The notes under the pieces were generated by a model. The model made no database searches, was not told where the DNA came from, and saw nothing but the letters and a program-made list of their open reading frames with translations. The position numbers were made by a program, and so were the translations under genes. Of a stretch of 64,000 nt of DNA, positions 23,014 to 35,600 are shown piece by piece; the stretch's first letter is position 1; the number at the start of each line of letters is the position of its first letter. Origin of the DNA: Diadema setosum (taxonomy: Eukaryota > Echinodermata > Echinoidea > Diadematoida > Diadematidae); contig NC_092692.1 of assembly GCF_964275005.1 (NCBI RefSeq), positions 14,329,584-14,393,583 of the forward strand, in the 5' to 3' direction.

Positions 23014-26000
23014 TTAAGATTGCTAGCTTTTGAGTGCACTCACACGGCACTTAACTACAAGCTAATCATCAAGAGTTTAATTTTGAACGTAAATTTATGT
23101 AAAGTTTAGGAACAGCAAGTGAATGCCACTTTTCTAATGAAGCAAGTTAAAGTAGCAAGAGTGGGTTTGTGTAGTAACAAAGAATTGTTGGCAATTAAAA
23201 AAATATTAGAAGATAAAGCTTATCAACTGCTTGAGCAGATCGAAATCTGTCAAAAGAACCAATTCCACGCTTTGAAAAAAAAATCATAAAATATAAAATG
23301 CCCACATACATCGATCCTCAAATCGTTGAAATGATGTATGAAAAAAACCCACATATACCTCCTTGAACTACTAGACATTGTAACGAATTACGAAAAGTTG
23401 TCATTCACTTTAAAATGAGAGTATTGGTTTATTTACCTGTAGGTGACCCTTTCAAAGTTCAAGTGGGCATTTATGCCAATCAACATTAGACAGAGCCACT
23501 AGATCCTTCTTGTGGCAAATGTTCCAGAAATGAAAATGTCTGTTCCTGACTCCCTTCGGGATCTGATCACACCATCTATATGTGGACAAGTTCAGGTCAG
23601 CTTTTCAAAGATAATGTGCAGAATGCCAATAGACATATGTTATGTTTTGATATCGATCTTTTATTCTTAGAATATTAATTTCAATGGTGTTTAGTACGCC
23701 ATTCAATGAATTTATTATAGTGAGTATATAAACATGTACATTCAATTTTTCACTCACAGTTCTGCAAATCAAAGGAACATTTATTATGTGTATTGACCTA
23801 TTCCCTCAGGTTTTTAACAATTGACCCCAGACTTGACATGTGCAACTACTATCATAGGAGAAGAACAAACCCCCCTTGTCTCTTCAAAGATAATTTACAG
23901 AATGCCAATGGACATATATGTTATGTTTTGATATCAAACTTTTATTCCCTCCATTTCAGTGGTGTTTAATGAACCATTAAATGAATATGTTATAGTGAGT
24001 ACATTGTCATGTACGTACATACATTTCTTTTTCACAGTTCTACAAATCAAAGGACAATATGTTTATTGACCTAACTCCCTCAGTTTTGTTTGTTTGTTTT
24101 TTTTTTTACATTTGACCCGAGTTTCAATTGCTTTGATAGGTAGAGGTACAGACCACAAGAGTGTTTTGTAGTCAGGATATCATAACGCATAACCATGGCA
24201 ACATTACATTTTCATTAAAAAAGATTATTACTTCATATTTGGCTTCTTCAGAAAGTTTCAGCGAAGAAACACTAACTAATATTGTTAATTGAAATTGGAA
24301 CATAAAAAAAAAATGCAAAGTCTGACTGACACGGTTGTCAGTTTATAGTTGCCATTGCAACCAGCAATAGCAAAGATAGCTAAATTATATATCAAAATGT
24401 CTGTAATAAGATTTGACGAAAAGTCACCAAATTTGGACAAAATGGAATGAATGGCGAAGGAGTGGCAAATGACACCGAATCCTGAAATGCACTAGAAAAT
24501 ATATCAAAAAAGGCTTTGTTTTAAATTTCTTATTGCTTTGTCACTTGATACTTTCTAAATTAAGGTTCATGAGTTTGTTAATGCTGGGAGCGTGCCTTCT
24601 ATTGTCAAGCAATGAAAACTGTCTCGCCACCCCTTGATCATGTTATCGTCGGAAGGAAAACTTTGAAGGTGTTTTTCTCGAAACTCTGATTTCCTCAACC
24701 ACTTGACATGCGCTAATATAATCACTGACATCACCGCAATTGAGTACTTTTACGAGTTGTACTAAATATGACATTAGAGTAGAAGAGTAAGGGAATGATG
24801 TCATGCCATTTTCAGAAGATTGTCCTCCCCCGACCTTCGGATCCTTTTGTTGTAGCGGGTCACATATTATACTTGTGATCTCCAATTATAGGGTATTTGG
24901 TTAACCTCAACATAAGCCAGGACAAAAAAAAATAAAATCAAATACATTTTTTCGTCCATAAGAAAGATGTTCTATGTGTGTGTCTAGATCAACGCTGATA
25001 TTTTTTTTATGAATTACAAATAGAGTGTTGTCATCTATTAATAGATCCAATTACTTAAGTAATGCCAACAAGTTGACTTCATTTTGAAGCTAATGAGAGT
25101 CAAGCCCTCATCCCCACCACCTCAATCTTATCTCCTTTTTTGCATTTTGGCTGTAGCTCTTCAGTAAACCTTTACCTTTACCTTTATCTGTTTCTGTATG
25201 TTGGTAAAGGCACTCCATGGCACAGAGGGCCCAAGAAACAGGGGAGCTCCAAGGTGAGTGGAGCCATGATGAGCCCCTGACGTCTGCACTGCAGAAGGAT
25301 GGAAGTTCGTGTGGTGCCTTCGTAATGCTTAAACAGGACTAGCATTCTTCTTTATTTCAAATATTCTGTGAACAAGAACATGTACTAATATATTCTTTTC
25401 TTGTGCCCATCATGTAAAAGTGAAGAGGTACTGCATGCTTTCAGGTTGTTTATTTGTCCATCCCATAACACTTAATTGCAAGTTTAGAGAAAACAAAAAC
25501 AACAACAACAAACAGGCTTTTATGTTGGCTGACCATGGTATCTGCTACAGAGACTAACAACTAGTCTAGGGCTAAATCTCTCAAGATCAAAGGTTTGATG
25601 TGAATTGTATAGATAGGTATGCTAGTACTACAGTTAACAAAAAGAATAGGGCCTACACGCATTTAAAATCATGGGGTTAATCATAGAAAAGAGTAGAACT
25701 GAATTCTCACCATATTTCAGAAATGGCTAAAGGTTTATCTTCATGAAACTGTAGGCCTACTCATATGGTTGTACTGACTGACAATAATTTTCTCAGGAAG
25801 TTCTTATGCCTCAGATACGCCATAAAGTGTCACCTGAGGCATTATATATTTTCAGGTTGTCCTTCTGTCTGTCCTTTCGTCTGTCTTTCTGTCTGTGTGA
25901 CAGTTGAACTGACCTGTCTTTTGGGAGTTGAAATGAATATTTCCTCTGAATGCTGTGTTGCTATTTTCTTACAAGGTCAGTCTAGAACATGAAATCTTAG

Positions 26001-26402
26001 TGTTATGTGTCTGCAGTAATGACATTTATTACTTTGACAACGTCAATTACAGATCCACTTCATCTTTTACTTACAACAGCTTTGTTAATGGTCATTTAAA
26101 CCCAGGTAGACGAGCTTGATGATTTCATGTTGATATCTTATCAATACTAGTTGACTATAATAAGACATTCACATATAGATTTCATACGCTAGAATGTGAA
26201 TTTTACATGTTTCAGCATGTTGATGTTCCAAGTTTGCTTATTGATATTATCACATTTGTTGCGCCAGTCTCCTGACTCTTTTTTTTTAGGAACATGTTTA
26301 TGATTGTATTTCCTAATTAGATGTAATAGTACACGTGATTGGTTACGTATTTCTTTACTCACATAAATGTTAATGAATATACGTATATATGTGTATATGT
26401 GT

Positions 26403-26415
26403 GTGTATATATCTA

Positions 26416-26479
<64 letters not shown>

Positions 26480-26482
26480 TTG
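26403..26482. repeat. (TA)n/(TG)n microsatellite
   Basis: TA-rich tract upstream of exon F of the right-arm C48 gene. The corresponding left-arm tract near 1,400-1,460 is much shorter. Confidence 0.95.
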
Positions 26483-27869
26483 TATATATATACACACAAA
26501 CAAACAAACATACATACATACATAGTTATGTTCATTAATTATTATTATTATTATTATTTGTCTTTGTCTTTAGAACGCATTAGCGATCACAAGAGGTCTG
26601 AATCCAGCTAGCCTTGGTCAGGTACATGCAAGAAAAATGAGGGATATGTACTCAGGGCATTACTGGCAGCAGCAGTGAAACCACCCAAGCAAAGACGAAT
26701 CTGTGATGCTGTGGGGTGCAGCAAGCCCCCTCTGCCAGCAGACTGGGTTTGTTGTGAGGTGTGTGGGAGGTGGTGTCACCTCATATTTGTTGACATCTGC
26801 AGACCTCCAAAGGGTGACTTTGTATGCCCTGTGTGTAAGGCACAGTATGAGTAGGTGAATATAAAGGACCATCTTCCATATGTGACCGTGCATCACAAAA
26901 CAAAACAAAAAAGTCATACACTTGATTTTACGTGAGGACTCTTGAAAGGGGAAATGGGTCAACTGAGTCAATCTTGTGTGTTTCATATTTGCTGAAAGAG
27001 CTATCCTTCTACATAATTCTTTAGTTTGGGATCATAACATGAATGTGAAATTGTGTTTTCAGCAGTTTTTCTTCAACCTTTTTGGAGGAAGAGTAGAACG
27101 ATCAGGTATGTCCCCTTTTCATTTCTTGAAATTATTTACACACTCTTTACTTTTAAGTCTAATAACTTTTGAAACGATAAGTCTACTGATTTGAAAGTTG
27201 ACATTAAACATGCATAGAATATGTTAAAGGAGCATGCTCAACTTCAGCTTAATCTGATAATCCCTTCATTGTGGTAGCTCCAGTGGTTTACATTCATTGC
27301 ACAGCTAGCACGGCTTGGTAAAGATTAAGTGCTTGAATAGACCCTCTTTTCTCAATTCACACTTTTCCAGAGTGTGTGCTTTCGTTCTAGTATTTAGATA
27401 GGTTAGGGGAGTCCATTTGAATTGTGTGATACATCATTTTAAAGCTTAGAGTCCGCTCTTTAAGAATCTGCCCTTAACTAAATATCAATGTCTGGCAACG
27501 TTTTGTTGGTTTTGTGATGCATGGTCACATTAGGTCACATAATCATTCTGGATGGAGACATCAGTTCTCCAAGTATATATATCATAATGCATTATTCTAC
27601 CAAGTGGGATTTCTTAAAAAAGGCTTGCATTAAGGTCATAATGACATTTCAATCTTGTAAAGATAACTTGGGGAAACAGTCTCTTCTGCCCAAAATTAGT
27701 ATACCAAATCATAAAATCATAATTGTGTATGCAAAATGGCGGCTGAATCAGCATAGATTGCAATTTCAGAAATACATCTTCTCCAACCATCTTATTATAG
27801 GAAATATGTAGTATATCATGGCAAAATACCATAGGCACATGCCAGTAAATGTTTTCCTGGCTGTATATC

Positions 27870-29285
27870 AAGATCCTTTTATTTTCAGTGAATGTTTAAT
27901 GTAATTGATAGAGACTTTATCCTGATATGAATGCATTTGTACATGCCTTTATACAGTTGTTCATACTCATACTTCCATAAAATGCAATGGAATTGATAAA
28001 GGAGACATGGCCCTAAAGTCTAAGTGAAAATTTTACACATAAATTATGTGCTCAAGCTTAACCCCTCGCTCGCCCAAAGTCCCCATTACACAAAACAGTA
28101 AATGCAAATGCATTTGTTATAAAAGCATAGATGATTTTCATCAAACTATCACTAAATGCCTGTTCTGAAAATGTGCACATATACCATTTAGGACATAACT
28201 TTCTGAAGTTGCTAATTTGCATATTTGGCTGCAACATGCTTGTGAGAAACATGTAATCAGATATTTTCTTGTAACCCTTCATGGTTAGTAAGGAGCACCT
28301 GAACAGTATTTAAGTCAAGTATATAGTATTAGACAAAATAATGAAAACAAAATAAGTAAAAAAGGATGGAGATCCAGTATACAAATGAACAAATGAGATA
28401 AGATAAGTATTAATCATGCTGTTACCTGTTTTCGTGAGATCTTTTAGAAGTTGTAGATTCATTCGTCCCGTTAATGCACGTAGTTAAGATCTTATAAAAT
28501 CTTCAATCAAATCAGTAGTTTACCCTCTCAATTACCCTTATTTACAAACAAATTATTTCATATATTTTATTCACTTATTCATTCATTGACCTTGTACCTT
28601 ATATTCTTTAAACTTTCATCAACACTCAATGAACAGTTTGTCTACACTGAATGTACAGGCCTTCTCATCATGCATGGGATAAAATCTCGTTTGCCTTGCA
28701 ATTTTCAGTTCTTTAAAAGAATTGTTGGTAACGATTCATGAAGATTAAAAAGAAGTATTATTTGGTGGCCATATTGTTTATAAGTGTAAGAAATGGCTTT
28801 CTGGGCACTACTAAGATTGTTTTTAAGAACTGGGTATTTCTCGTGCCCATGTAGCACAAACGATACATAGTAATCATTTTTCCATCATAGCTGCCATTGT
28901 CCTGATCGGTGTCTTTCGCGTACTCTGTCAAAATTTCCATATGGCTTGTAAATGTAAATCAGCTTTCCCTAAGAAGCACAGACGCAAAGTACTGTGGTGT
29001 ACTCGTATTATCTTTCCGCAGATTTGAGCCATATGACCCCCAAAACTGGCACCACAAAATGTCTGTGTCAATGTGCTTGAATTATGTTTAAAGTCTGATT
29101 CCCCTAGTTTTTACTGCCACATGTGCTTGCACGCTATCACATTTTTCAGAAATCTCACTTGAAAGAAATACAACTATGCACTCTTCAACTATAGCACCAA
29201 TTGATTTATCCTAAAACTGTTGCAGCTCAAAGTCATAGAAGAGTGCTAGCTTTGCTGTTATGTAAATTTTATGTCAGATTTTTTT
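27870..29285. other. Intergenic, nothing recognised
   Basis: AT-rich sequence directly beyond the last base of the right arm that can be paired inside this window. Because the left arm is cut by the window edge, part of this may still belong to the palindrome. No coding exon, RNA gene or clear repeat was seen. Confidence 0.6.
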
Positions 29286-31345
29286 TTTCCAATGCAAAAG
29301 TATGAGAGTAGGAATGATGCGTCACCATGGGCCACAAAGCATTAAGAGTGGCACAAGTGCATCACCAGTTTGTTTAGAACATGCTTACCGTACATTCTGT
29401 ATGCAAAGTTGTGCAGTATAGGTCAGATTCTTGTGATTAGCAGACAGTATGCTACCATGGTAAGAGTATATAATGGTGCAAAATCAACAAGGTCTTGCAA
29501 CTTGATATTTGTCTCCAGCTAGTAGACAATTCCGACGAAATATGTTTCATGTGATTATTTTGAAAATAAGATGTGTAAGACTTATTTATGACAAGCCAAA
29601 AGCATGTTAACAGTAACATGATTTCAGTTATTGTTTTCTCCAGTGCAAAAGGATAAAAGCAAGAATGGTTTGCAAGCTTTGACCACAAAGCATTAAGAGT
29701 GGCACAAGTGCATCACCAGTTATGTTTGTATTCAACATGCTTGCATTCCGCAAAGTTGTGCAGTATAGGTCAGATTCTTATGAGTAACAGACAGTATGCT
29801 CCCATGGTAAGAGTATATTATGCTGCAAAATCAACAAGGTCTTCCAGCTTGGTAGTTGTCTCCAGTTACCAGAAAATTCATACGAAGTACACCTGTATGT
29901 TTCATGTGATTATTCGATCCATCTGATCCTTTAAGTGAGGCCTCTACCAGACATAGACTTGAAGCATGTATTAATGATATGACAGCTTGGATGATACGGA
30001 ACAAACTCAAACTGAATGATGACAAAAGTGAATTCATGATAATTGCACCAGAACATCTGCCAGCAAAGATCCGTAGTCAATCATTACGAATTGGACGTGT
30101 CAATGTACAATCTGTATCAAATTGTAGGAATCTGGGAGTTTATTTTGACTATGAAATGTCAATGGCGACGCACATTACAAACACATGTCGATCTGTATAT
30201 TTGCAACTATACGCAATATTCACATAAGTATCAGGAAATCCTTATAAAACAAAGTTGCAGCCTCTGTTATCATTCGTATGTTTTGTCTCGTATTGATTAT
30301 GGAAATGCATTATTGTTCAAGGCTTCATCTTACCAACTGGCCAAACTACATCGTGCTCAGAACTCTGCTGCTCGGGTCCTCAGTGGAACATCTTGCTTCT
30401 CCAGCATTACCCCAGTTCTAAAAAATCTTCACTGGCTATAAGTATCCAAGAGGATAGAGTTTAGAATTTTTCTTCATACATGGAAAGTATTACTTCTTCA
30501 GCTCCAAAATATTTGCAAAACCTTGTTTCAGAATACGTCCCTGACAGAAATCTCCGTTCATGTAAATAATAAACAATTAACGGTTAAAAGAACAATCTCC
30601 ACTCTCGGAGAAAAAGCCTTTGTTGCTGCAGCCCCATCTCTCTGGAACGCTCTTCCACTGAGGATCCGATCAGCAGAGACCATTGAAACATTTAAAAAGC
30701 TTCTGAAATCACATATTATGTTCGCATCTTGTTTTGATTGAATTTTCAACGAATTGGTCATTGGGTGTACATCTCTATCTATCTCTTTCTTCTTTTTCAA
30801 CCTTCTTTTGTACAATTATGACTACGATGTATGTTATTATTTTTGTAATTACGACATTTTGCTCACAACATCTAAAATAAGCCTGTTCTGTCAATGTGGC
30901 CCACAAAGTATTTAGTAGACAATTAAGAGGAAGTATGTTTCAAGTGATTATTGTGAAGTAAAGTTATGTAAGACTTTTTTTTAGACAAGCCAAAGACATG
31001 TACCGAGTAGAATAATTTCAGTTATTTTGTTTTCTGATGCAAAAGTATGAGAGCAAGAATGGTGTGTCAACGTGAGCCACAAAGCATTAAGAGTGGCACA
31101 AGTGCATCACAAGTTTGTATATAACATGCTTCCATTCTGCAAAGTTGTGCAGGTCAGATTATTATGAGTAGCAGACAGTATGCTACCATGGTACGAGTAC
31201 ATTATGGTGCAAATCAACAAGGTCTTGCAACTTCATGTTTTTCTCCAGCTAGTCGACAATTCAGGGGAAATATGTTTCATGTTATTATTGTGAAGTTACG
31301 TTGTGTAAGACTTCTCTATGACAAGCAAAAACTTGTGTCCTGGTA
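29286..31345. repeat. Tandem ~350-bp units, interrupted by a LINE
   Basis: Three copies begin near 29,290, 29,636 and 31,031 with GCAAAAG...(G)AGAGTA/AGCAAGAATG followed by CACAAAGCATTAAGAGTGGC, ACAAGTGCATCAC, AGACAGTATGCT and CAACAAGGTCTT. The second copy breaks off near 29,914 and resumes near 30,900, on either side of the LINE fragment. Confidence 0.8.
29915..30870 (+). mobile_element. 5'-truncated CR1/L2-like LINE, 3' end of reverse transcriptase ORF
   Basis: Three frames in order give the C-terminal part of a non-LTR reverse transcriptase: WMIRNKLKLNDDKSEFMII (29,99x-30,045), then SRIDYGNALLF, LHRAQNSAARVLSG and ITPVLKNLHWL (30,285-30,440), then EKAFVAAAPSLWNALPLRIR with FKKLLKSH (30,600-30,712). 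These blocks are standard for the CR1/L2 group. The frame changes between blocks and stops occur, so it is dead. No poly-A tail is visible. It has inserted into the second unit of a tandem repeat. Confidence 0.85.
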
Positions 31346-31499
31346 ACATTTTAGCTACTTTTTTCTTCTTTTTTTTTTTTTACAAATACAGAAGTCTGAG
31401 GCCTGGTATAAGAAACAGTTGAAACCTTGCTATTGTGTTTGCATTCTATAGTATGAGAGTTCCTAGGGATTTCAGGATCCATTCCAAAAGTAAGTAGTT

Positions 31500-32060
31500 T
31501 GATAAAAAAAAAAAGTAAAGTCTTACAAGTTCAACAGTAGAAATTTGACTGAAAACTGATGAAAAATTAAGAAGTTATGAAATGTTGAAGTTTTGCTAAT
31601 TTCTGCAAAACAGTTCTTGTACAGTGGATATTATGTAAATGAGTTATATAACCATGTTACAACCTCACAGCTTTCTACTGATTGTGTAAAAAAAAAAAAA
31701 AAAAAGAAATTCAATGCTTCCGTCAGTGAAATCTCAAACATGATGTTATTCCGTGTTGAATAACTTCAGAATAGTTATCAGATAGGTATATCAGGATTTC
31801 AGCTTTGGGCATAAATGCGGTTTAAACGGGAAGTTTGTCCATATTTACAAATAATATGGAAAGTTGTGAGGGGAAGGCATGCTCATTTTGCCATTTTGTA
31901 TATTCATAAAGACTGTTCAAGAGCTCTTTCGTGAGAAATTAGCGAAATTTCAAAATGTCACAACTTCATTGTTTTTCTTCCGTTTTGATCAGAATTTTAC
32001 TGTTATACACATAATTTTGTACTCTTTATTCGGAGACTAATGTATATTTCGACTGGATTT
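31500..32060. mobile_element. Foldback element relic
   Basis: The first half (GATGAAAAATTAAGAAGTTATG, GCTAATTTCTGCAAAACAG) and the reverse complement of the second half (GAAGTTGTGACATTTTGAAA, GCTAATTTCTCACGAAAG) are related, so the block folds back. The same family appears at about 52,740-53,300. No target duplication could be fixed. Confidence 0.55.
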
Positions 32061-32249
32061 TCCCTTCAGCCATTGCTTGCACGGAAAGAAATCAGTAACA
32101 GAAGTAGCGTGAAGGGTTGACTGCAAACCATCGATGAGTGTGCATAGAGCAGAATCCACTTCTAAGGCAGTGCATCTTCAATTTTTTCTCAATTTATTTT
32201 TAGTTTTGAAGAAACTCTGAATCATATTTGTTATATGATTCTTATGTAT

Positions 32250-32250
<1 letters not shown>

Positions 32251-32325
<75 letters not shown>
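32251..32325. repeat. (CA)n(TA)n(TG)n microsatellite
   Basis: A self-complementary compound dinucleotide tract directly before the degenerate satellite edge. Confidence 0.98.
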
Positions 32326-32326
<1 letters not shown>

Positions 32327-32339
32327 TTGTGTACAAAAC

Positions 32340-32690
32340 ATTGACATTGGAAGAACAATCTATACAGGATGTTGTCATTTTTCTCTGGGTTCTTTGTCTG
32401 TCATTTTATACATAAAGTAATTCATACAGAAATATCATTTTCATTGGCAATGTCACAAATATTACCAAAATTCTCAGTCTATACAGTCGCCTCAAAGCAC
32501 TCCTATACTGTCGCCTGGTTTTTGAGAGTACAACACAAGCATTGGAAGAACAATTATACTAACATGATAGTCATTTTTTATGCTAAAATCACATCAAAAC
32601 ACCAGAGTTTAGAAGACAGGTAAGTGTATTTAGTTCGTCACTTTATTATCAAAATATTTTGTTGTAAATCCAATTTTAGTGGTCGCCAAT
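32340..32690 (+). repeat. Degenerate satellite monomers at the array edge
   Basis: TTGGAAGAACAATCTATACA with GATGTTGTCATTTTTC near 32,350, and CAGTCGCCTC...CTGTCGCCTGG with CATTGGAAGAACAATTATAC near 32,485-32,560, align with the satellite consensus but are strongly diverged. Old monomers at array edges are typical of satellites that homogenise internally, and they suggest the NDUFA6-side array is the oldest. Confidence 0.7.
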
Positions 32691-35600
32691 ATGACCAAAC
32701 CTCGGTCTACTGTCGCCTTTTTATAACACATATTATATAGGCATTAGAAGAGCACTTAATACTAAGATATTGTTATTTTCAAGGGTCGAATCGCATCAAA
32801 AGACATGAGTTCGGCTCCAGGGGCTCTGTTTGTTACTCTACTAAAAATGATTTAAGTTAAAAATTCAAGTTCATCGGTAAATTCACCAATATGACCAAAC
32901 CGCACTCTACTGTCGCCTCACCACACTCTACTGTCGCCTCGTTTTATGTGTATAACGCATAGGCATTAGAAGAGCATTTAATACTAAGATGTTGTCACTT
33001 TTAACGGTCGAATCGCTCCAAAAGACATGAGTTTCGGCTCCAGAGGCTTTATTTGTCACTCTACTAAAAATAATTAATGTTAAAAATTCAAGTTCATCGG
33101 TAAATTCACCAATATGACCAAACCGCACTCTACTGTCGCCTCACCACACCCTACTGTCGCCTCGTTTTATGTGTATAACGCATAGGCATTAGAAGAGCAT
33201 TTTAATACTAAGATGTTGTCACTTTTAACGGTCGAATCGCTCCAAAAGACATGAGATTCGGCTCCAGGGGCTTTATTTGTCACTCTACTAAAAATAATCA
33301 GTGTTAAAAATGCAAGTTCATCGGTAAATTCACCAATATGACCAAACCGCACTGTACTGTCGCCTCACCACACTCTACTGTCGCCTCGTTTTATGTGTAT
33401 AACGCATAGGCATTAGAAGAGCATTTGATACTAAGATGTTGTCACTTTTAACGGTCGAATCGCTTCAAAACACATGAGTTTCGGCTCCAGGGGCTTTATT
33501 TGTCACTCTACTAAAAATAATCAGTGTTAAAAATGCAAGTTCATCGGTAAATTCACCAATATGACCAAACCGCACTGTACTGTCGCCTCACCACACTCTA
33601 CTGTCGCCTCGTTTTATGTGTATAACGCATAGGCATTAGAAGAGCACGTAATACTATAGATGTTGTCATTTTCAAGCGTCGAATCGCATCAAAAGACATG
33701 AGTTTCGGCTCCAGGGGCTCTGTTTGTCACTCTACTAAAAATAATTTAAGTTGAAAATTCAAGCTCATCGGTAAATTCACCAATATGACCAAACCGCACT
33801 CTACTGTCGCCTCACCACACTCTACTGTCGCCTCGTTTTATGTGTATAACGCATAGGCATTAGAAGAGATATTTTAATACTAAGATGTCACTTTTAACGG
33901 TCGAATCGCTCCAAAAGACATGAGTTTCGGCTCCAGGGGCTTTTTGTCACTCTACTAAAAATAATTAATGTTAAAAATTGAAGTTCATCGGTAAATTCAC
34001 CAATATGACCAAACCGCACTCTACTGTCGCCTCACCACACTCTACTGTCGCCTCGTTTTATGTGTATAACGCATAGGCATTAGAAGAGCATTTGATACTA
34101 AGATGTTGTCATTTTTAACGGTCGAATCGCTTCAAAAGACATGAGTTTCGGCTCCAGGGGCTTTATTTGTCACTCTACTAAAAATAATCAGTGTTAAAAA
34201 TGCAAGTTCATCGGTAAATTCACCAATATGACCAAACCGCACTCTACTGTCGCCTCACCACACTCTACTGTCGCCTCGTTTTATGTGTATAACGCATAGG
34301 CATTAGAAGAGCACGTAATACTATAGATGTTGTCATTTTCAAGCGTTGAATCGCATCAAAAGACATGAGTTTCGGCTCCAGGGGCTCTGTTTGTCACTCT
34401 ACTAAAAATAATTTAAGTTGAAAATTCAAGTTCATCGGTAAATTCACCAATATGACCAAAACGCACTCTACTGTCGCCTCACCACACTCTACTGTCGCCT
34501 CGTTTTATGTGTATAACGCATAGGCATTAGAAGAGCATTTTAATACTAAGATGTTGTCACTTTTAACGGTCGAATCGCTCCAAAAGACATGAGTTTCGGC
34601 TCCAGGGGCTTTATTTGTCACTCTACTAAAAATAATCAGTGTTAAAAATGCAAGTTCATCGGTAAATCCACCAATATGACCAAACCGCACTCTACTGTCG
34701 CCTCACCACACTCTACTGTCGCCTCGTTTTATGTGTATAACGCATAGGCATTAGAAGAGCACGTAATACTATAGATGTTGTCATTTTTAACGGTCGATTC
34801 GCTTCAAAAGACATGAGATTCGGCTGCAGGGGCTTTATTTGTCACTCTACTAAAAATAATCAGTGTTAAAAATTCAAGCTCATCGGTAAATTCACCAATA
34901 TGACCAAACCGCACTGTACTGTCGCCTCACCACACTCTACTGTCGCCTCGTTTTATGTGTATAACGCATAGGCATTAGAGGGCATTTAATACTAAGATGT
35001 TGTCACTCTTAACGGTCGAATCGCTTCAAAAGACATGAGTTTCGGCTCCAGGGGCTTTATTTGTCACTCTACTAAAAATAATCAGTGTTAAAAATGCAAG
35101 TTCATCGGTAAATTCACCAATATGACCAAACCGCACTGTACTGTCGCCTCACCACACTCTACTGTCGCCTCGTTTTATGTGTATAACGCATAGGCATTAG
35201 AAGAGCACGTAATACTATATAGATGTTGTCATTTTTAACGGTCGAATTGCTTCAAAAGACATGAGTTTCGGCTCCAGGGGCTTTATTTGTCACTCTACTA
35301 AAAATAATCAATGTTAAAAATGCAAGTTCATCGGTAAATTCACCAATATGACCAAACCGCACTCTACTGTCGCCTCACCACACTCTACTGTCGCCTCGTT
35401 TTATGTGTATAACGCATAGGCATTAGAAGAGCATTTAATACTAAGATGTTGTCACTTTTAACGGTCGAATTGCTTCAAAAGACATGAGTTTCGGCTCCAG
35501 GGGCTTTATTTGTCACTCTACTAAAAATAATCAATGTTAAAAATGCAAGTTCATCGGTAAATTCACCAATATGACCAAACCGCACTCTACTGTCGCCTCA

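Larger units (their letters stand above)
18314..26854 (+). pseudogene. C48 (Ulp1/SENP-like) cysteine peptidase with C-terminal PHD-like finger, right-arm copy, probably decayed
   Basis: Predicted exons: A 18,314-18,457 (48 codons, ends at AAG|GTATGT); B 20,856-20,979; C 23,443-23,595; E from about 25,210 to 25,327; F 26,574-26,854. Exons A and B join in phase to give the family motif WLNGK-VINEYLHLL, the counterpart of WLND-VIN in Ulp1. Exon C gives PINIRQSH, where the catalytic His should be followed by Trp but a TAG is present, then PDSL 17 residues after that His, the spacing of His514-Asp531 in yeast Ulp1. Exon E supplies QKDGSSCG (oxyanion Gln and catalytic Cys). Exon F continues with [16 protein letters not shown], then in a shifted frame a Cys-rich tail (CDAVGC, CCEVCGRWCH, CPVC). 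Phe occupies the expected sixth zinc-ligand position. Exon B ends in phase 1 and C starts in phase 0, so a small exon is missing. The donor after exon E is deleted here but present in the left arm. C48 peptidases cleave SUMO-like proteins; both host genes and DNA transposons (Ginger1, KDZ/Zisupton) carry them, and I cannot tell which this was. Confidence 0.75.
1..27869. repeat. Giant inverted duplication (palindrome), left arm truncated by window
   Basis: The sequence from 1 to about 12,905 reappears in reverse complement from about 13,041 to 27,869, in the same order. Examples of matching pairs are 63-353 with 27,521-27,811, 2,955-3,197 with 24,643-24,885, 8,688-8,831 with 18,314-18,457 and 12,454-12,687 with 13,218-13,433. 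The two arms differ by scattered substitutions and by clean insertions, so they are two diverged copies and not one read folded back. The right arm is longer mainly because its satellite array is larger and it holds an extra TTAA-flanked element. The left arm starts at base 1, so the full arm length is unknown. An assembly join of two haplotypes cannot be excluded from sequence alone. Confidence 0.95.

Noticed and set aside
1-27869. Palindrome as a plain folded-read artefact
   Set aside because: Arm-specific insertions with target duplications, different satellite sizes and an asymmetric centre do not fit one molecule read twice. Haplotype mis-joining remains open.
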